Assembly (NCBI GenBank): GCA_016342685.1
Contig: JAEINU010000007.1
Span: 88,201-152,200, forward strand
Length of the DNA stretch: 64,000 nt
Direction: 5' to 3'
DNA from: Bacteroidales bacterium
Lineage (GTDB): Bacteria > Bacteroidota > Bacteroidia > Bacteroidales > UBA12077
The translations under genes were made by a program, and so were the position numbers. A model generated the notes under the pieces. It saw nothing but the letters and a program-made list of their open reading frames with translations, made no database searches and was not told the DNA's origin. Within the stretch, counting starts at the first letter, position 1. Each line of letters begins with the position of its first letter. Shown in pieces: positions 27,001 through 35,454 of this stretch.

Positions 27001-27197
27001 AGCCATAGATATCCGTCGTTATCTTGTATTACATCATAAACTTTAGATTGAGGAAGACCTTCTTTTACGCCGTAGTTATCGAAATAATATGTTTGTGCTG
27101 TTGTCGATGTGCTTATTAAAATAGCAGCATAAAAAAAAGTTATTCGCTGAAGTAAGCGAATAACTTTTTTAGTTTTCGAATTATGTATAGAAACCAT
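24003..27197 (-). CDS. Two-component-type propeller sensor fused to SpoIIE/PP2C phosphatase
   Basis: A 1064-residue transmembrane signalling protein. After a signal peptide (cleavage near TTAQ-TYY) come many Reg_prop propeller repeats (recurrent 'GNIWIGT-GGGISKF') over about 40-680. A Y_Y_Y domain (about 690-770, ending 'YSFSIRPPFYKTWWF'), one membrane helix, a coiled coil and a SpoIIE-type Ser/Thr phosphatase (about 850-1064) follow. Metal sites are intact: GDFYW, DCTGHGVPGAF, FSDGYADQ. A periplasmic cue would thus control cytoplasmic dephosphorylation of an unknown target. It follows the caspase gene after 12 bases; a perfect terminator hairpin lies inside its first 22 codons. Confidence 0.93.
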   Translation of the reverse strand: MVSIHNSKTKKVIRLLQRITFFYAAILISTSTTAQTYYFDNYGVKEGLPQSKVYDVIQDNDGYLWLASESGISKFDGVNFHNYTSEDGLAEGGIKAIIKDPKGNIWMGHKSGKITLYNGKDFQIHPIGEQLTVEITSFLYDTDNILWITTLGDGLIKLENPFELDPNKLIFEQFKGKQLGDRVFSGTIAKNNTVFFITEAGIKKYNKKENSFEGFAPKGLSRYFQITDMHEDKKGDIWFGTFHGGLFRYMKDKDEFKIYDAKRDGLADNWISTIAEDSQGNIWVGTWGGGISKFSESGIKTFNNSNGLADLKIWKIKEDVEGNILIGTNEHGLSVFKGEKFESFSKKDGLIDQNIWSVVQDKGGKYWFGTSKGISIYNPKAGRKGIQFAHYNNATNSIGDDIRYLKNDNNGNIWIGTEDNGVNMYNYKSGRFEFNPIINRYFSRTNSVTALDVDSENQLWVGTLSGIIYYEIDNQKSEFLSQINGLNGSDISAIYADSKDRIWVGINNGKGLNLIIGDSITKIELEGIVTPKCMIEDKEGNIWIGTQTKGVLVYNGNEIIKTITENDGLLSNLINQLNVDDNNNVYVGTSRGLNKIDTKGYVRTYTEKSGFTGIEAKENASYKDKDGNLWFGTVKGVTKYQPAIDICNQPQPLTHIAKLQVNRVDRELIQNQKFSYLENNFTFDYNSICLNNPDAVHYQILLAPADKDWRPITRRTIETYSSLAPGKYIFKVKAKNSAGIWNEEPITYSFSIRPPFYKTWWFILSIIVLILIGIVSYIKVREKNLIKEKKILEDKVEERTAEVVQKSLEIEKKNKDITDSIRYAKRIQTAVLPPEIPFDDTFIFFRPKDIVSGDFYWIETVGNKEMIAAVDCTGHGVPGAFLSILGHSMLTKIVREYGILEPAKILDQLDLEIINALHQKNVRGERVVNDGMDLALMCYNKDTQILEYSGGYNPLIKIRDGELEEIKADRFPIGMTTVHKDKKFTNHEIKVQKGDSFFIFSDGYADQFGGPNGRKFQKKNMKNLLLSIQNMPMKEQGVELEKIILDWMKSHEQIDDIVFIGRRF
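27133..27170 (-). terminator. Terminator-like hairpin inside the sensor-phosphatase start
   Basis: A perfect 16-base stem (AAAAAAGTTATTCGCT and its complement) with a 6-base loop and a run of eight T on the minus strand covers codons 10-22 of the downstream gene, in the part encoding its signal peptide. It may end most transcripts of the caspase gene or act as a translation-dependent attenuator. Confidence 0.8.
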
Positions 27198-27209
27198 ATT
27201 TTATGTTTT

Positions 27210-29564
27210 TTATCTATCTTTTGAAATAAAGAAAAATGTTCCTCCTTCATCTTCTAATCCATCAATTTTACCAAATTGTGGTTTTTGCATTCCATCTTTT
27301 GCTACTGCTACAGTAACTTTAGAAACTACATTCTCAATTGGTAAACAGGCATTTGGATTGTTTCTTAATGTGTTTGCAAAAGTTCTTGTAAATTGTGAGT
27401 TATCAAGAGCTAATTCGTAACCAGCCGAAGAAAATACTTGAGATGATTTGAATTTTGTTGCTTCCCAATCGCCACAATCGCGATCTTTTAATCCTGAACG
27501 CATTGCTTGATAAAATGTTGGTCCAGATTCACAAGCGTCTGTAATTACTAATGTGTGTGTAACAAAGCTAGCATACGATTGTAAGGATGATTTTAAGGTG
27601 CTTATGTTAAAATAAGTAAATTCATCATCTCTGGTTGCATCTGTTGGAACCCAGTAGCCAATATCATTAATAAACTTACCATGTCCAGCATACCAAACTA
27701 ACAGAGAATTTACATCGTTGCTTCTAACTAAATCGCGCAATTCAATAGCAAAAAATCTTTCCATCTCAGCTTTCGCCATGTTCTTCTTATGAATAACATT
27801 ATGAACTTTATAATTTGCTAATGCCGCTTTCATCATACTAACATCTTTAACCGGTCCTTCAAGACTTGCAAAGGTTGAATAATCGGAGTTCTCAATAAAA
27901 ATAACCCAAGTTTTCCCCATTGGGTTATCTTGTGATATTTCAAGTGCCTCACGGTTTATTGTATATTCCATTTCACCAATATTGCCGTAAATATCTTCTG
28001 CCTTTACAATAAATTTATTCTTGTTAGCAATATCAATCGTAGCAAAAAACTCTGGATTATTTGCATCTACAGAATAGCTTGCAGTCATATCATTTACAAT
28101 AATGCTTTTTATTTTATTCTCGTCGCTTACTCTGCCTTCTACATATAGCTTGCGATTTTCAACATCCAAATAAATTTCTCCAGAAGTTGAAGCAAATGGT
28201 GCAATCAATGAAATTACCGGAGCATTAATTTCTGTTCTGTTTAAAGAGTAGTTTGATGCAAGTACGTTGTTATAAATATCGGCAACTGCAATCGAAATAG
28301 ATTCTTTACCAGCAATGTTTATTGTAATTGCAAATTCGTTATTTTCAGAATCTTTTTCAAATTCAACATCAACACCATTAACTTTTGCATATTGAATATC
28401 ACTTTCGTCGATAATTTTACCTTTTAAGATTACTTCTTCTGCATTCTCAATTATGTTTAGAATATTACCTGTTCGTTCCAAAGGATCAATGAAAGTTAAA
28501 CTTGGCTTATTATTTTCTCTATTTAATTCATGCAAACGTTCTTTTACAACTTTTAATCTTTCATTTGCTTCATCACTTTTATCTGACAACTTAGCGTATA
28601 TCTGATAGTCTGAAATTGCTTTTTCGTATTGAGTAATTTCCTCGTAAGATTTTGCTCTTAAAAAATACGAAGAAGCATTTTTATCATCAATAGAAACTAC
28701 TTTACTAAAGTCGTTTATTGCACTTTGGTGTTGGTTAAATTCCTGATAATAAACACCTCTGGCAAAATACGCATCTTTATCGTCGGGAGTAAAAATGATC
28801 ATTTTAGATAAATCATTAATAGCATTTGGATAGTCAATCTTCTCTTTATAAATTTTACTTCGGGTCCACAAAGCTTCTTTGCATTTAGAATCTAAATTAA
28901 GAGCTTGATTGCAAATATTTAAAGATTGATCGTATTTTTTTGCTTTGTATAAAACGTTTCCTAATGCAACATAAGTTACTAATTCTTTAGGGGCTTTTTC
29001 TAATGATTTTCTATAGTCTAATTCAGATTGACCGTAATTTTCTAGCTCATCATTAATAAATCCTCTTGAAGAATAATTTCCAGCAGATTCCTGAAGTTCA
29101 ATCAAGGAATTACTTTCTTTTAATGCCTTGTCATACTTTTTAGTAGCAATGTATGATTCCATTTTATACTTATAGGCATTAATATGCTTTTTATCCAAAG
29201 AAGTAACTTTTTCTAGCATTGGAACTGCTTCGTTGTATTGTTCTAATTCATAATACAGTCTTCCTGCATTGTAATATATAGCTTCATCTTTTGCGTCAAA
29301 TGTAGTAGCTCTTTTGTAGTCACTTGCTGCTTCCTCTTTTTTTCCTATTTTTTCATATGCTTCAGCTCTTGCAACATAAGCTTCTGTATATTCTGGATTC
29401 TCATCTATCAATTTTGTAAACTGAGCAATTGCGTCATCATAATTCCCTGAAGCGACAAATTCTTTACCCGTATTATATAGTTTAGGACTACATTCAACAA
29501 TCGAAATAAGTACTAACAATAATGGGATAAAAAATAACGAACGTTTAAATCCTAACTTTTTCAT
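27210..29564 (-). CDS. Lipoprotein with TPR array, beta-sandwich repeats and caspase-like peptidase
   Basis: A 784-residue envelope protein. Its N terminus is a lipoprotein signal peptide with the Cys in VECSP. About nine TPR units fill residues 30-360 (NYDDAIAQFTKLI..., QYEKAISDYQIYAK). Two repeated beta-sandwich segments follow (about 375-540; SISIAVADIYNNV and KFIVKAEDIYGNI). A C14 caspase-like domain ends the protein with the catalytic pair H628 (WYAGHG) and C678 (ITDACESG). It is probably an active, Arg- or Lys-directed cysteine peptidase anchored in a membrane. It is co-directional with the sensor-phosphatase gene downstream. Confidence 0.92.
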   Translation of the reverse strand: MKKLGFKRSLFFIPLLLVLISIVECSPKLYNTGKEFVASGNYDDAIAQFTKLIDENPEYTEAYVARAEAYEKIGKKEEAASDYKRATTFDAKDEAIYYNAGRLYYELEQYNEAVPMLEKVTSLDKKHINAYKYKMESYIATKKYDKALKESNSLIELQESAGNYSSRGFINDELENYGQSELDYRKSLEKAPKELVTYVALGNVLYKAKKYDQSLNICNQALNLDSKCKEALWTRSKIYKEKIDYPNAINDLSKMIIFTPDDKDAYFARGVYYQEFNQHQSAINDFSKVVSIDDKNASSYFLRAKSYEEITQYEKAISDYQIYAKLSDKSDEANERLKVVKERLHELNRENNKPSLTFIDPLERTGNILNIIENAEEVILKGKIIDESDIQYAKVNGVDVEFEKDSENNEFAITINIAGKESISIAVADIYNNVLASNYSLNRTEINAPVISLIAPFASTSGEIYLDVENRKLYVEGRVSDENKIKSIIVNDMTASYSVDANNPEFFATIDIANKNKFIVKAEDIYGNIGEMEYTINREALEISQDNPMGKTWVIFIENSDYSTFASLEGPVKDVSMMKAALANYKVHNVIHKKNMAKAEMERFFAIELRDLVRSNDVNSLLVWYAGHGKFINDIGYWVPTDATRDDEFTYFNISTLKSSLQSYASFVTHTLVITDACESGPTFYQAMRSGLKDRDCGDWEATKFKSSQVFSSAGYELALDNSQFTRTFANTLRNNPNACLPIENVVSKVTVAVAKDGMQKPQFGKIDGLEDEGGTFFFISKDR

Positions 29565-29619
29565 TTTTCTTGATATTTTATATTTTGACGATTTTTATTT
29601 GTTCATAGGTATAAACAAT

Positions 29620-29650
29620 CAAATTTACGAAAGCTTTTAATGAAATCGAA
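29620..29650 (-). promoter_or_regulatory. Candidate promoter of the caspase operon
   Basis: The minus strand has TAAATTTG (29620-29627) with TTCG 19 bases upstream, a near match to the Bacteroidota consensus, about 56 bases before the caspase gene start. Confidence 0.45.
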
Positions 29651-29690
29651 ATTTTATTTCTATTGAATGGGATTATTTGATTAAAAAAAA

Positions 29691-30758
29691 CTATTTTTTG
29701 ATGAATCCCAATTTACTGCTGCCTAACTGCTCATTTGCATTGATATAATGTTTTAAATCAGGCGCTTTGATTCCCTTTTTAAAGAATTTATTTCCTTCAA
29801 AAACTAGCGCTTCATCCCAAAAACTATTCTTAATAAATGAATTTAAAACTTGCTCGCCACCCTCTACAATTATCGAAAGTATATTTCTTTTATTTAGTAT
29901 TTCGAATAACTGAGTTTGGAAATCTTTTGAATAATCAATAAACTCGATGGATGTTTGATTGGAATAATTTCTTAGAGCAGTATCTTTCATTGAGTTGTCG
30001 GCAATAATAATAGTTTTAGCCTCCTTGTTAAAAACATTTAAACTGGGCTTTAGTTTTAATTCTCTGTCTAAAACAACTCTTAGTGGATTTTTACCTAACC
30101 AATTCCGGGTTGTTAAACTCGGGTTGTCTTGGTAAACGGTGTTTGTACCAACTAGTATTGCTTGTTCTTCTGCTCTCCATTTATGAACTAAGGTTTTTGA
30201 ATATTCGTTCGTAATCCATGTGGGGTTTTTCGGTTGGGAGTTGCTTCTGATTATATCGATAAAACCATCTTGAGTTTGGGCCCACTTTAGTATTATATAC
30301 GGTCGTTTTTTTTCATGAAAAGAGAAGAAACGTTTATTTAGCTCTTTACATTCATTTTCTAAAACATCTTGAATTACATAAACATTGGCATTTTTTAAGA
30401 TTTGAATTCCTTTACCAGAAACGTGAGATGCTGTGTCAATTGATCCAATAACAACATTCGGAATACCCACATCAGCTATTAAATTGGCACATGGAGGAGT
30501 TTTGCCAAAATGGGAACAAGGTTCCAGATTTACATATATTGTTGATCCTTTTAGAAGATCTTTATTCTTCACAGAATTAATTGCATTGACTTCGGCATGC
30601 GATTCTCCAAATTTACGATGGTAACCTTCGCCTATAATTTGATTATTATGCACAATAACAGATCCAACCATTGGGTTGGGAGCGGTATTTCCCAGTCCTA
30701 ATTTTGCTAAATCAATGCAACGCTGCATATATTTTTCATGTATTGAACGATTGATCAT
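29691..30758 (-). CDS. ribD: Bifunctional riboflavin deaminase/reductase
   Basis: A 355-residue enzyme catalysing the second and third steps of riboflavin synthesis. The N-terminal deaminase domain (about 1-150) has the zinc site HAEVNAI and EPCSHFGKTPPC. The C-terminal reductase domain (about 155-355) has 'RPYIILKWAQTQDGFI' and 'SIIVEGGEQVLNSF'. The length is normal for the fused enzyme. It is divergent from prmC, with only 22 bases between the starts. No other rib gene is present in the window. Confidence 0.95.
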   Translation of the reverse strand: MINRSIHEKYMQRCIDLAKLGLGNTAPNPMVGSVIVHNNQIIGEGYHRKFGESHAEVNAINSVKNKDLLKGSTIYVNLEPCSHFGKTPPCANLIADVGIPNVVIGSIDTASHVSGKGIQILKNANVYVIQDVLENECKELNKRFFSFHEKKRPYIILKWAQTQDGFIDIIRSNSQPKNPTWITNEYSKTLVHKWRAEEQAILVGTNTVYQDNPSLTTRNWLGKNPLRVVLDRELKLKPSLNVFNKEAKTIIIADNSMKDTALRNYSNQTSIEFIDYSKDFQTQLFEILNKRNILSIIVEGGEQVLNSFIKNSFWDEALVFEGNKFFKKGIKAPDLKHYINANEQLGSSKLGFIKK

Positions 30759-30780
30759 ACAATTTTTTTAATTTTGAGCT

Positions 30781-31644
30781 ATGACTTCAAATCACACCAT
30801 AAAGAAACTAATTTCGAAAATAAAATCCGAATTAAAAGATATTTATCCAATCGAGGAAATAGAGGGTTTTATCGGTTTAATTTTTGAAAAGCATCTTTCG
30901 TATTCAAAAATGCAAATACATATGAATATGGACAAACAACTATTTGAAGAAGATGTTTGTAACATACTTGATGTAATTGAAGAGCTTAAAGAACAGAAAC
31001 CTATTCAGTACCTTCTGGGAGAAACGGAGTTTTATAATTTGAATTTTAAGGTAACAAGTGCTGTTTTAATACCAAGGCAAGAAACAGAGGAGCTTGTTGA
31101 TTGGATTATAAAAGAAAATAACCAAAAAGGAACATTAGATATTTTGGATATTGGAACGGGAAGTGGATGTATAGCTATTTCTCTTGCAAAAAACATTCCT
31201 GATTCAAGAGTGACAGCATTTGATATTTCTGAAGAAGCTTTGTTAATTGCTATAGAGAATAGTAATCTAAACAAAACGAAAGTAAGTTTTACAAAGCTTG
31301 ATATTCTAAATCCTCCAAAAGATTTTAATAAGAAGTTTGATATTATTGTTAGTAACCCACCATATGTAACCAATTCAGAAAAATCATTAATGCATAAAAA
31401 CGTATTAGATTTTGAACCTGAACTGGCTTTATTTGTTGAGGATAATAACCCCTTAGTTTTTTATAAAGGAATAACTGATTTTGCAAGGAAACATCTTAAG
31501 AAAAGAGGGGGCTTGTATTTTGAAATTAATGAGTCTTTTGGTAATAAAATGGAAATATTGTTAAAGACGAATGGGTTCGAAGATGTTATTGTTAAGAAAG
31601 ATATCAACAATAAAGATAGAATGGCGCGAGGAATTTTAAAATAA
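30781..31644 (+). CDS. prmC: Release factor glutamine methyltransferase
   Basis: A 287-residue SAM-dependent enzyme that methylates the GGQ glutamine of release factors RF1 and RF2. The SAM-binding motif is ILDIGTGSGCIAIS (121-134) and the catalytic NPPY is at 192-195. The N-terminal helical domain that binds the release factor is present. It shares a direction with recX, two envelope genes and, after a terminator, prfB, one of its substrates. A TAATTTTG lies only 5 bases before the ATG, which would give an almost leaderless transcript. Confidence 0.95.
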   Translation: MTSNHTIKKLISKIKSELKDIYPIEEIEGFIGLIFEKHLSYSKMQIHMNMDKQLFEEDVCNILDVIEELKEQKPIQYLLGETEFYNLNFKVTSAVLIPRQETEELVDWIIKENNQKGTLDILDIGTGSGCIAISLAKNIPDSRVTAFDISEEALLIAIENSNLNKTKVSFTKLDILNPPKDFNKKFDIIVSNPPYVTNSEKSLMHKNVLDFEPELALFVEDNNPLVFYKGITDFARKHLKKRGGLYFEINESFGNKMEILLKTNGFEDVIVKKDINNKDRMARGILK

Positions 31645-31649
31645 GATGC

Positions 31650-32141
31650 ATGGCGAGAGTAAAAAGAATTATTTCAAAAAAAGAGGCGTTGGTAAAGGCC
31701 CAAAATCTATGCGGCCACCAAGAAAAGTGCGAATCAGATATACGCAAAAAATTATTTGATTGGAGTGCCAATTTGGAGGACTTCGATAGTATTATTCTTT
31801 CTCTTAAAGAAGATCAGTTTATAGATGAACAACGATATGCTATTATATACGCAAAAGAAAAGTTTAAATTTAGTAAATGGGGTAAGATAAAAATTGCATA
31901 TTCGTTGAAACAAAAAAATATCTCCAGTAATTTTATACAAAATGCCTTGGGAGAAATTCTAGAAAATGAATATGATGATGTTCTAGAAAACGAATTAATA
32001 AAAAAAATGAAATCAATTAAGGAAACCGACGAATATACCATGAAGACTAAGCTTGTGAGATATGCGCTATCGAAAGGATATGAGAATGGCAAGGTATTTG
32101 ATAAGGTGTCATTAATTCTATTAAAGAATAAAAAGAGTTAA
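31650..32141 (+). CDS. recX: Regulatory protein RecX
   Basis: A 163-residue, basic, helical protein with the RecX pattern of repeated three-helix units: 'CESDIRKKLFDW', 'LKEDQFIDEQRYAIIYAKEKF', 'GKIKIAYSLKQKNIS'. RecX limits RecA filament growth. It follows prmC after 5 bases, so the two are co-transcribed. recA itself is not in the window. Confidence 0.9.
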   Translation: MARVKRIISKKEALVKAQNLCGHQEKCESDIRKKLFDWSANLEDFDSIILSLKEDQFIDEQRYAIIYAKEKFKFSKWGKIKIAYSLKQKNISSNFIQNALGEILENEYDDVLENELIKKMKSIKETDEYTMKTKLVRYALSKGYENGKVFDKVSLILLKNKKS

Positions 32142-32176
32142 ATTGAATCGATTTTTTATTTATTAAATACGCGAGT

Positions 32177-33562
32177 ATGCATAAAATTTTAAAGTCAACA
32201 TTTCTGTTATTACTTATAGGTGTTTTTGCTTTTCAGTGTAATATTGTAAGTGCAAAATCGAAGCGTAAACCCAAATGGGTAACTAATCGGCCTATCGATG
32301 GTAATTATTATATTGGAATAGGAAAGTCATCTAAAACTCAAGCGGACTATATTCAATCAGCAAAGAACACTGCATTAGCTGATATGATCTCAGAAATATC
32401 TGTAAATATCTCTTCAAACTCAATTCTGTATAAATTTGAAGATAACTCAGGTTACAAAGAAAAATACGAGGCAACCATAAAAACGTCTGTAAAAGACCAT
32501 ATTCAAGATTATGAGATTGTTGCTTCATGGGAGAATAAAGATGAATATTGGGTGTATTACAGATTATCAAAGGCAGAGTATAAAAGATTAAAACGAGAAA
32601 AACTCGAAAAAGCAAAAAGTCTTTCTAAAGATTTTTATGAGAAAGCAAAATTGTATGAGAAAGAGTATGATATAAATAATGCATTAATATTTTACATTAA
32701 ATCTTTTGACGCAATTATAAATCACCTTGGAGAAGATTTATCTGTATTTACTTTCGATGGAAGGATTTATTTAGATAATGCTGTATTTCAATCTATTCAA
32801 GATATATTTAGCAGAATGAGATTTGTTTCGGAAAAAGAATCTTATGAATTAAAGGCTTTATCTTCGGGTAATGAGCAGGTTATTTTTAAAGCTAAATTAA
32901 GAACAGATCTTGAAACTGAAAATCTATCAAATATTCCGATTGTTTTTTCTTTTCCCAATATTGATACGCTATCGGAACAAGTTGTAACAATAGACAATGG
33001 CAAGGCAGAATGCACAATTGCAGGAGCCGTACCTAAGGGAAGAACTCATATACTAAGAGCAGAATTAAATGTGGATAATTATTTTGGACCTGATTCAAAC
33101 GATAACTTACTAAAAAATTTATTACTGGAAAGAGGAACAAAACCTTTCGGAAATACAAATATTGTAGTTAAAGAATTATTTGCTTATCTTGAGTCGCAAG
33201 AAATTTTATTTGGTACTGAAAGTTCTCTAAATAAGCTTACACAGGTTTTTAAAAATGAATTGTCAGAAAACTTCTTTTCGTTTACAAACGACCTTGAAAA
33301 AGCTGATGTTCGGGTTAAAATAAATACAGAAATAATAAAAGGCACAAAACTTGATAAGCATAATTTACATACTGCTTTTTTAAATTGTAATATTTCAATT
33401 AAGAATTTAGAAACAGATTTAGTTATATTTACGGATGGATTTGATAACTTAAAAGGAATAAAATCTGGAAGTTTCGAATCGGCAAGTATGGACGCAATAA
33501 TTAAAGCAGAAAATAAGATTAGAAATATAATAGTACCAAACATTAGAAAATTGAAATTATAA
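32177..33562 (+). CDS. Secreted LPP20-like envelope protein
   Basis: A 461-residue protein with a signal peptide. A Cys in FQCNIVSAKS might be a lipobox, but signal-peptidase I cleavage after VSA is equally likely. Residues about 30-150 resemble the LPP20/LPP20-like fold: 'PKWVTNRPIDGNYYIGIGKS', then 'A-NTALADMISEISVNI', and 'VYYRLSKAEYKRLK'. The rest has beta-rich segments with no family I know. It lies 35 bases after recX and 35 before a second LPP20-like gene, so the two are probably an envelope pair. Confidence 0.75.
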   Translation: MHKILKSTFLLLLIGVFAFQCNIVSAKSKRKPKWVTNRPIDGNYYIGIGKSSKTQADYIQSAKNTALADMISEISVNISSNSILYKFEDNSGYKEKYEATIKTSVKDHIQDYEIVASWENKDEYWVYYRLSKAEYKRLKREKLEKAKSLSKDFYEKAKLYEKEYDINNALIFYIKSFDAIINHLGEDLSVFTFDGRIYLDNAVFQSIQDIFSRMRFVSEKESYELKALSSGNEQVIFKAKLRTDLETENLSNIPIVFSFPNIDTLSEQVVTIDNGKAECTIAGAVPKGRTHILRAELNVDNYFGPDSNDNLLKNLLLERGTKPFGNTNIVVKELFAYLESQEILFGTESSLNKLTQVFKNELSENFFSFTNDLEKADVRVKINTEIIKGTKLDKHNLHTAFLNCNISIKNLETDLVIFTDGFDNLKGIKSGSFESASMDAIIKAENKIRNIIVPNIRKLKL

Positions 33563-33597
33563 AAATTAAATCTAGTTATTAATAAAAAACAGAAGTT

Positions 33598-34188
33598 ATG
33601 AAAACTAAAATTTACAAACCACTTGGATTATTATTAGTAGGAGCAGTTGTTTTTGGAAGTACATTTACAAGTTGTAAATCTAAACAAGAAGTTTCGAATG
33701 TAAAGAACGAAACTTTAATCGAAGTATACTGTTCAGGTCCTGATTATAGAAGCGATAAAAACAATTTCCGAGCAAATTCAATTGGAGAAAGTTTGGATCA
33801 AGGTACAGCTCGTAAAAAAGCAATGAGTAATGCAAAAGCTGATTTAGCTGGATTAATCCAAACAGTTATCAAAGGAACAACTGATAATTATGTTAACTCA
33901 AGAGAGTTTAACAATGTAGAAGAAGTTGAAGAAAGATTTGAATCACTTACACGCGAAGTATTGAATCAACAATTAAACAACATTAAAGTAATTTGCGAGA
34001 AGCAAACCATTACTAAAGAAGGTCGTTACAAGACATATGTAGCGATTGAAATGAGTGTTGATGCCTTAGAAGATGCATTAAATAGCAGACTTTCTAAAGA
34101 CCAAAGATTAAAAGTTGATTACGACTACGAAAAGTACAAAGAGACTTTCGATAAAGAAATGGAAAAATTAGAAAACGGTGCTTACTAA
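33598..34188 (+). CDS. LPP20 family lipoprotein
   Basis: A 196-residue lipoprotein; the signal peptide ends in the lipobox FTSCKSK. The mature part matches the LPP20 pattern: 'LIEVYCSGPDYRSDKNNFRA', 'ARKKAMSNAKADLAGLIQ', and 'YKTYVAIEMSVDALEDAL'. The role of this family in Bacteroidota is unknown; it may assemble with surface structures. It is the last gene of the prmC-recX run, directly before a terminator. Confidence 0.85.
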   Translation: MKTKIYKPLGLLLVGAVVFGSTFTSCKSKQEVSNVKNETLIEVYCSGPDYRSDKNNFRANSIGESLDQGTARKKAMSNAKADLAGLIQTVIKGTTDNYVNSREFNNVEEVEERFESLTREVLNQQLNNIKVICEKQTITKEGRYKTYVAIEMSVDALEDALNSRLSKDQRLKVDYDYEKYKETFDKEMEKLENGAY

Positions 34189-34210
34189 CATCTTATTCTA
34201 AACAACTTAC

Positions 34211-34237
34211 AAAGGGAGCTTTTGCTCCCTTTTTTTA
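34211..34237 (+). terminator. Rho-independent terminator after the LPP20 gene
   Basis: Stem GGGAGC/GCTCCC extended by A-T pairs with a TTTT loop, followed by seven T, 22 bases after the lipoprotein stop. Confidence 0.93.
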
Positions 34238-34251
34238 TATCCAATAACAAC

Positions 34252-34281
34252 TTGACTTTCGTTTCATTATTGTTATTTTTG
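34252..34281 (+). promoter_or_regulatory. Promoter of prfB
   Basis: TTG (34252-34254), 19 bases, then TATTTTTG (34274-34281), an excellent -33/-7 pair 17 bases before the prfB ATG and just after the preceding terminator. Confidence 0.7.
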
Positions 34282-34298
34282 TTTCAAAATATTCACAT

Positions 34299-35388
34299 AT
34301 GATTTCGAACGAACAACTAAAGGATATCGAAAAGCGACACGAGTTGCTGAGGAGGTATCTTTGACATTGATAATAAATTAATTAAAATCGAGGAAGAGGA
34401 AGAAAAAACTCATGCTCCTGATTTTTGGGATAATCCCAATATAGCCGAAAACCATCTTAGATATATTTCTGGAATAAAAGAATGGACTAATTCTTATTCC
34501 GAGATAAGCATTCAAGTCGAAGAGCTTAAAGTTGCGATTGATTTTTACAAAGAAGGTGAAATTGAAGAGTCCGAAGTAGAGAAACTTTATGAATTAATAA
34601 TTGTTTTAATTGAAAAGCTTGAGTTAAAAAATATGCTTCGAAAAGAGGAAGATAGTTTTGGAGCTTATTTGCAAATTAATCCAGGAGCTGGAGGAACAGA
34701 AAGCCACGATTGGGCAGAAATGCTTATGCGAATGTATATTCGTTATGGTGAGCGAAACAACTATAAAGTTAAAGAAATTAATTATCAACCAGGAGATACT
34801 GCAGGGATAAATACTGTGACATTGGAATTCACAGGCGATTTCGCTTATGGTTACTTAAAAGGGGAAAATGGAGTGCACCGTTTAGTTCGACTATCTCCAT
34901 TCGATTCGGCAAATAGACGCCATACATCTTTTGCTTCAGTTTTTGTTTCTCCAGTTGTTGATGATACAATAGAAATTGAAATAAATCCAGGCGACATTAC
35001 ATGGGAAACTTTTCGCTCAAGTGGTGCCGGTGGGCAGCATGTAAACAAAGTTGAAACGGCAGTTCGTTTAAGACACGCTCCATCTGGAATAGTAATTGAA
35101 AATCAGGAAACAAGATCTCAGTTTAAGAATAAAGAAAATGCAACTCGCATGCTTAAATCTCAACTTTACGAGTTGGAGTTACGAAAACAACTCGATGAGC
35201 GTGCTAAGATAGAGGGGGCAAAGAAGAAAATCGAGTGGGGATCACAAATAAGGAACTATGTTTTACATCCATATAAAATAATTAAGGATGTTAGAACAGG
35301 CTTTGAAGTTGGGAATGTACAAGATGTATTAGATGGGAACCTCGATGGTTTTATTAAAGCATTCCTGATGGAATTCAGCGACGACTAA
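34299..35388 (+). CDS. prfB: Peptide chain release factor 2, made by programmed +1 frameshift
   Basis: About 362 residues in total. The first frame gives 21 codons (from ATG at 34299, MISNEQLKDIEKRHELL...) and stops at TGA 34362-34364. Skipping one base puts GAC next, and the frame stays open to 35388. The main frame alone shows a false start at the Met at 34633. RF2 marks are the SPF anticodon motif (RLSPFDSANRR) and GGQ (SGAGGQHVNKV). It reads UGA and UAA stops. PrmC, encoded upstream, would methylate its GGQ. Confidence 0.97.
34350..34364 (+). promoter_or_regulatory. Programmed +1 frameshift site of prfB
   Basis: AGGAGG (34350-34355), three bases, then CTT TGA C. This is the classic RF2 autoregulatory slippery site: low RF2 leaves the ribosome paused on UGA, and the internal Shine-Dalgarno helps the CTT tRNA slip one base forward. 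Confidence 0.97.
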
Positions 35389-35454
35389 ACCAACAAAACA
35401 GTATCAGTCATGTAGTATTATCATAGGAATATTCATAAAAAAGATATGTAAACA

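Noticed and set aside
34633..34700. prfB starting at the internal Met at 34633
   Set aside because: The upstream sequence with the AGGAGG-CTT-TGA site gives the complete N-terminal domain by +1 shift, so the internal Met is not the start.
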